NCBI RefSeq assembly: GCF_008801605.1
Contig: NZ_VZPJ01000016.1
Location: 1 to 64,000, forward strand
Length of the DNA: 64,000 nucleotides
From: Pseudomonas brassicacearum subsp. brassicacearum
Lineage (GTDB): Bacteria > Pseudomonadota > Gammaproteobacteria > Pseudomonadales > Pseudomonadaceae
Direction: 5' to 3'
A program made the position numbers and the translations under genes. Positions within the stretch are counted from its first letter, which is position 1, and each line of letters begins with the position of its first letter. The notes below the pieces were generated by a model, which had not been told where the DNA came from, did no database searches, and saw nothing but the letters and a program-made list of their open reading frames with translations. This document shows positions 61,257-64,000 of this stretch, piece after piece.

Positions 61257-61586
61257 CTACTTCTCAGGCATCGGCATCGGAAACGGCATCACATTGCCGA
61301 CCGCGCCGCGGGCTTCGCTGATTTTCGGGGTGCCCAGGCGTTCGACTTCGTCGATGCGCACGATCGAATGCATTGGCACGAAGCTGCGCACCACGCCTTC
61401 GAACTGCGCCTTGAGCTTTTCCTCGCTCGGATCGACGACCACTTGCGTGCGCTCGCCAAAGACGAATTCTTCCACTTCCAGGAAACCCCACAGATCACTT
61501 TGATAGATCTGCTTGGCGTACATTTCGAACACCTGGCCCTGGTTGAGGAAAATCACCTTGTAGATTGGAGCTTCACGTTTGGTCAT
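61257..61586 (-). CDS. DUF1820-like protein
   Basis: The 109-residue soluble protein begins MTKREAPIYKVIFLNQGQVFEMYAKQIYQSDLWGFLEVEEFVFG and ends with a proline/methionine-rich tail. I recognise the DUF1820 pattern, a conserved proteobacterial family of unknown function, commonly beside miaB in pseudomonads. Its start is about 130 bases from the divergent miaB start. Confidence 0.87.
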   Translation of the reverse strand: MTKREAPIYKVIFLNQGQVFEMYAKQIYQSDLWGFLEVEEFVFGERTQVVVDPSEEKLKAQFEGVVRSFVPMHSIVRIDEVERLGTPKISEARGAVGNVMPFPMPMPEK

Positions 61587-61719
61587 GGCTGGCGAAACAC
61601 ATCGGCGGGTAAAAATGAGGGCGCGAACTATAGCATAGCCACTGCTCGCACAGCGGTGGGAACCCAGGGACTTGTTCTCTATAATGCGCGGTTCTTTGAA
61701 TCACGTGATGATCCCGTCC

Positions 61720-63048
61720 ATGGCCAAGAAGCTTTACATCGAAACCCACGGTTGCCAGATGAACGAGTACGACAGCTCGCGCATGGTCGATCTGCTGGGT
61801 GAACACCAGGCCCTGGAAGTCACCGCCCGCGCTGAAGACGCGGACGTGATCCTGCTCAACACCTGCTCGATTCGCGAACGCGCCCAGGACCGGGTGTATT
61901 CCCAGCTCGGCCGCTGGCGCGAACTGAAGTTGGCCAACCCGGAGATGGTCATCGCCGTGGGCGGTTGCGTGGCCAGCCAGGAAGGCGCGGCCATTCGTGA
62001 TCGCGCACCCTACGTGGACGTGGTCTTCGGCCCGCAGACCTTGCACCGCCTGCCGGAGATGATCGACGCCGCGCGCAGCACCAAGCTGCCGCAAGTGGAC
62101 GTCTCGTTCCCGGAAATCGAAAAATTCGACCACCTGCCCGAACCGCGCATCGACGGCCCAAGTGCCTACGTGTCGGTGATGGAAGGTTGCAGCAAGTACT
62201 GCACGTTCTGCGTGGTGCCCTACACCCGCGGCGAAGAAGTCAGCCGGCCGTTCGACGACGTGATCGCCGAGATCATCCACTTGGCGGAACACGGTGTGCG
62301 CGAAGTGACCCTGCTGGGGCAGAACGTCAACGGCTATCGCGGCCTGACCCATGACGGGCGCCTGGCGGACCTCGCCGAACTGATCCGCGTCGTGGCGGCA
62401 GTGGATGGCATCGACCGCATCCGCTACACCACGTCTCATCCGCTGGAGTTCTCCGACAGCCTGATCCAGGCCCACGCCGAAGTCCCCGAACTGGTCAAGC
62501 ACCTGCACCTGCCGGTGCAATCGGGCTCCGACCGGATCCTTGCGGCCATGAAGCGCAACCACACGGCGCTGGAGTACAAATCCAAGCTGCGCAAGTTGCG
62601 CGCGGCAGTGCCGGGGATCTGCATCAGCTCGGACTTTATCGTCGGCTTCCCTGGCGAAACCGAGAAAGATTTCCAGCAGACCATGAAGCTGATCGAAGAC
62701 GTGGGTTTCGATTTCTCCTATTCGTTCGTCTACAGCCAGCGCCCTGGCACTCCGGCGGCCGACCTGGCGGACGACACGCCCGAAGAGCTGAAAAAGGAAC
62801 GGCTCAACGCCTTGCAACATCGTCTCAACCAGCAAGGTTTCGAGATCAGCCGACAAATGGTCGGCTCCGTCCAGCGGATTCTGGTGACCGATTACTCGAA
62901 AAAGGACCCGGGCGAGTTGCAAGGACGGACCGAAAACAACCGCATCGTCAACTTCCGCTGCGACACCCCGGCCCTGATCGGCCAGTTCGCCGACGTGCAC
63001 ATCGACGCCGCGCAACCGCACTCCCTGCGCGGTTCGCTGATCCAGTAA
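61720..63048 (+). CDS. miaB: tRNA-2-methylthio-N6-dimethylallyladenosine synthase MiaB
   Basis: The 442-residue radical-SAM methylthiotransferase modifies i6A37 in tRNAs that read UNN codons. The N-terminal UPF0004 domain has cluster cysteines C12, C49 and C83; the radical-SAM motif C156-x3-C160-x2-C163 follows (GCSKYCTFC). A C-terminal TRAM domain ends near LRGSLIQ. MAKKLYIETHGCQMNEYDSS is the family N terminus, so ATG 61720 is preferred over upstream in-frame ATGs. Confidence 0.97.
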   Translation: MAKKLYIETHGCQMNEYDSSRMVDLLGEHQALEVTARAEDADVILLNTCSIRERAQDRVYSQLGRWRELKLANPEMVIAVGGCVASQEGAAIRDRAPYVDVVFGPQTLHRLPEMIDAARSTKLPQVDVSFPEIEKFDHLPEPRIDGPSAYVSVMEGCSKYCTFCVVPYTRGEEVSRPFDDVIAEIIHLAEHGVREVTLLGQNVNGYRGLTHDGRLADLAELIRVVAAVDGIDRIRYTTSHPLEFSDSLIQAHAEVPELVKHLHLPVQSGSDRILAAMKRNHTALEYKSKLRKLRAAVPGICISSDFIVGFPGETEKDFQQTMKLIEDVGFDFSYSFVYSQRPGTPAADLADDTPEELKKERLNALQHRLNQQGFEISRQMVGSVQRILVTDYSKKDPGELQGRTENNRIVNFRCDTPALIGQFADVHIDAAQPHSLRGSLIQ

Positions 63049-63085
63049 CCTGCTAAAAAACACTATTGTCTGTGCAAGCAAGACC

Positions 63086-63173
63086 TGTGGGAGCAAGGCT
63101 TGCCCGCGATAGAAGCACCGCAATCTCACTGAAGACCGCGGAGCCTTGATCGCGGGCAAGCCTTGCTCCCACA
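63086..63173. repeat. REP pair between miaB and phoH
   Basis: TGTGGGAGCAAGGCTTGCCC and its complement flank about 40 bases. Both arms are of the GCAAGGCTTGCCCGCGAT class. Confidence 0.85.
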
Positions 63174-63287
63174 ATGGGTTGTGCCAACCCTGTGATCAGA
63201 TTCGCCTGTTTAAGAGCTTTCGCACCCAGCCTACTGGCGTTATCCTTGATTTCACCTTAATTGCCCCCGGGCGGCTAAAAACGACCT

Positions 63288-64000
63288 TGAACGCACCCAT
63301 CGAACCACATCGCTTTATTCTCGAGCCCTTTGAGGCTCGCCGCTTCGCCAATCTGTGCGGGCAATTCGACGAGCACCTGCGCTTGATCGAACAGCGCCTG
63401 GCCATCGAGATCCGCAACCGCGGAAACCAGTTCGAACTGATCGGCGAACCCAAGCACACCACCTCCGCGGAAAACCTGCTGCGCCGTCTCTACCGGGAAA
63501 CCAAGGGGAGCGAGCTGTCGCCGGATACGGTCCACCTGTTCCTGCAGGAGTCGGCTGTCGAAGAACTCGACAACCACGCCCCGTCGGAACCGGCCGTGGC
63601 CCTGCGCACGAAAAAAGGCATGATTCGCCCTCGCGGCTTGAATCAGCAGCGCTACGTGAAGGAAATCCTGGGCAACGACATCAACTTCGGCATCGGCCCA
63701 GCCGGTACCGGCAAGACCTACCTGGCCGTGGCCTGCGCCGTCGATGCGCTGGAACGTGAACAGGTGCGGCGCATCCTGCTGGTGCGACCGGCGGTCGAAG
63801 CGGGCGAAAAACTCGGTTTCCTGCCCGGCGACCTGGCCCAGAAGATCGACCCGTACCTGCGCCCGCTCTATGACGCGCTGTATGAAATGCTCGGCTTCGA
63901 ATATGTCGCCAAGCTGATCGAGCGCCAGGTCATCGAGGTCGCGCCACTGGCCTACATGCGTGGTCGGACGCTGAACAACAGCTTCATCATCCTCGACGAA
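63288..64000 (+). CDS. ybeZ: PhoH-like ATPase (YbeZ), N-terminal part (cut by window edge)
   Basis: About 237 residues are visible. The start is probably TTG 63288, giving MNAPIEPHRFILEPFEARRFANLCGQFDEHL; no in-frame ATG or GTG lies nearby. A KH-like N-terminal region leads into the PhoH ATPase domain with INFGIGPAGTGKTYLAVACAVDAL (Walker A), LVRPAVEAGEKLGFLPGDL and, at the window end, NNSFIILDE (Walker B). It is usually encoded with the RNase YbeY and works with it in rRNA processing. The C-terminal part is outside the window. Confidence 0.93.

Overview
The window is chromosomal DNA of a Pseudomonas, most likely of the P. fluorescens group. This rests on GC-rich coding sequence, gene neighbourhoods that match pseudomonad order as I remember it (cstA-pilZ-radA-ankB-katB-mscL; amn-aidB-ladS-thiD-thiE-hemL-miaB-phoH), and about twenty intergenic REP-type hairpins of the kind typical of this group. 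I see no rRNA, tRNA, CRISPR array, insertion sequence or prophage. Both end genes are cut by the window: cstA on the left and phoH/ybeZ on the right.

Region by region. 1-6.1 kb: cstA (partial), a PilZ protein, radA, the katB-ankB periplasmic catalase pair, mscL and a ferredoxin-NADP reductase. 6.2-7.1 kb: a LuxR-type regulator with no LuxI partner, in AT-richer DNA. 7.3-12.8 kb: rlmG, the cyanide-insensitive bd-type oxidase cioAB with a 54-residue DUF2474-like third gene and a perfect ANR/FNR box upstream, and an EntS-like MFS exporter. 12.9-18.6 kb: a paoABC-like molybdenum hydroxylase operon, a higBA toxin-antitoxin locus whose toxin gene is frameshifted, a DJ-1-like protein without the usual nucleophilic cysteine, and a small secreted protein. 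18.7-21.1 kb: purine permease and trmA. 21.4-27.1 kb: a quinate/shikimate catabolic cluster (type II dehydroquinase, AroE-like dehydrogenase, TetR regulator, fused 3-dehydroshikimate dehydratase, MFS carrier), with one sequence motif shared by two of its promoters. 27.2-35.8 kb: EamA transporter, IclR regulator, zinc peptidase, secreted hydrolase, HAD phosphatase and tesB, a GNAT enzyme, a histone-deacetylase-family protein and a PP_4765-type flavoprotein. 35.9-50.2 kb: rhlE, a YedA-like exporter with a divergent Lrp-type regulator, exonuclease, NYN, DUF2076, YciC-like and EEP proteins, hrpB, a lipoprotein, fieF, a DUF6515-like protein, a second Lrp-type regulator, a DUF2788 protein and rluE. 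50.3-64 kb: amn, a 12-copy tandem array of a 108/109-bp REP pair, aidB, ladS, thiD, thiE, hemL, a Sel1 protein, a DUF1820 protein, miaB and phoH.

Most genes are housekeeping, respiration, stress or RNA-modification functions (radA, rlmG, trmA, rluE, rhlE, hrpB, miaB, phoH). The accessory signals are the quinate cluster, the LuxR solo, the damaged higBA locus, a possible minus-strand RNA at about 48.4-48.7 kb, and the REP array at 51.9-53.2 kb, where a three-unit block appears to have been duplicated.
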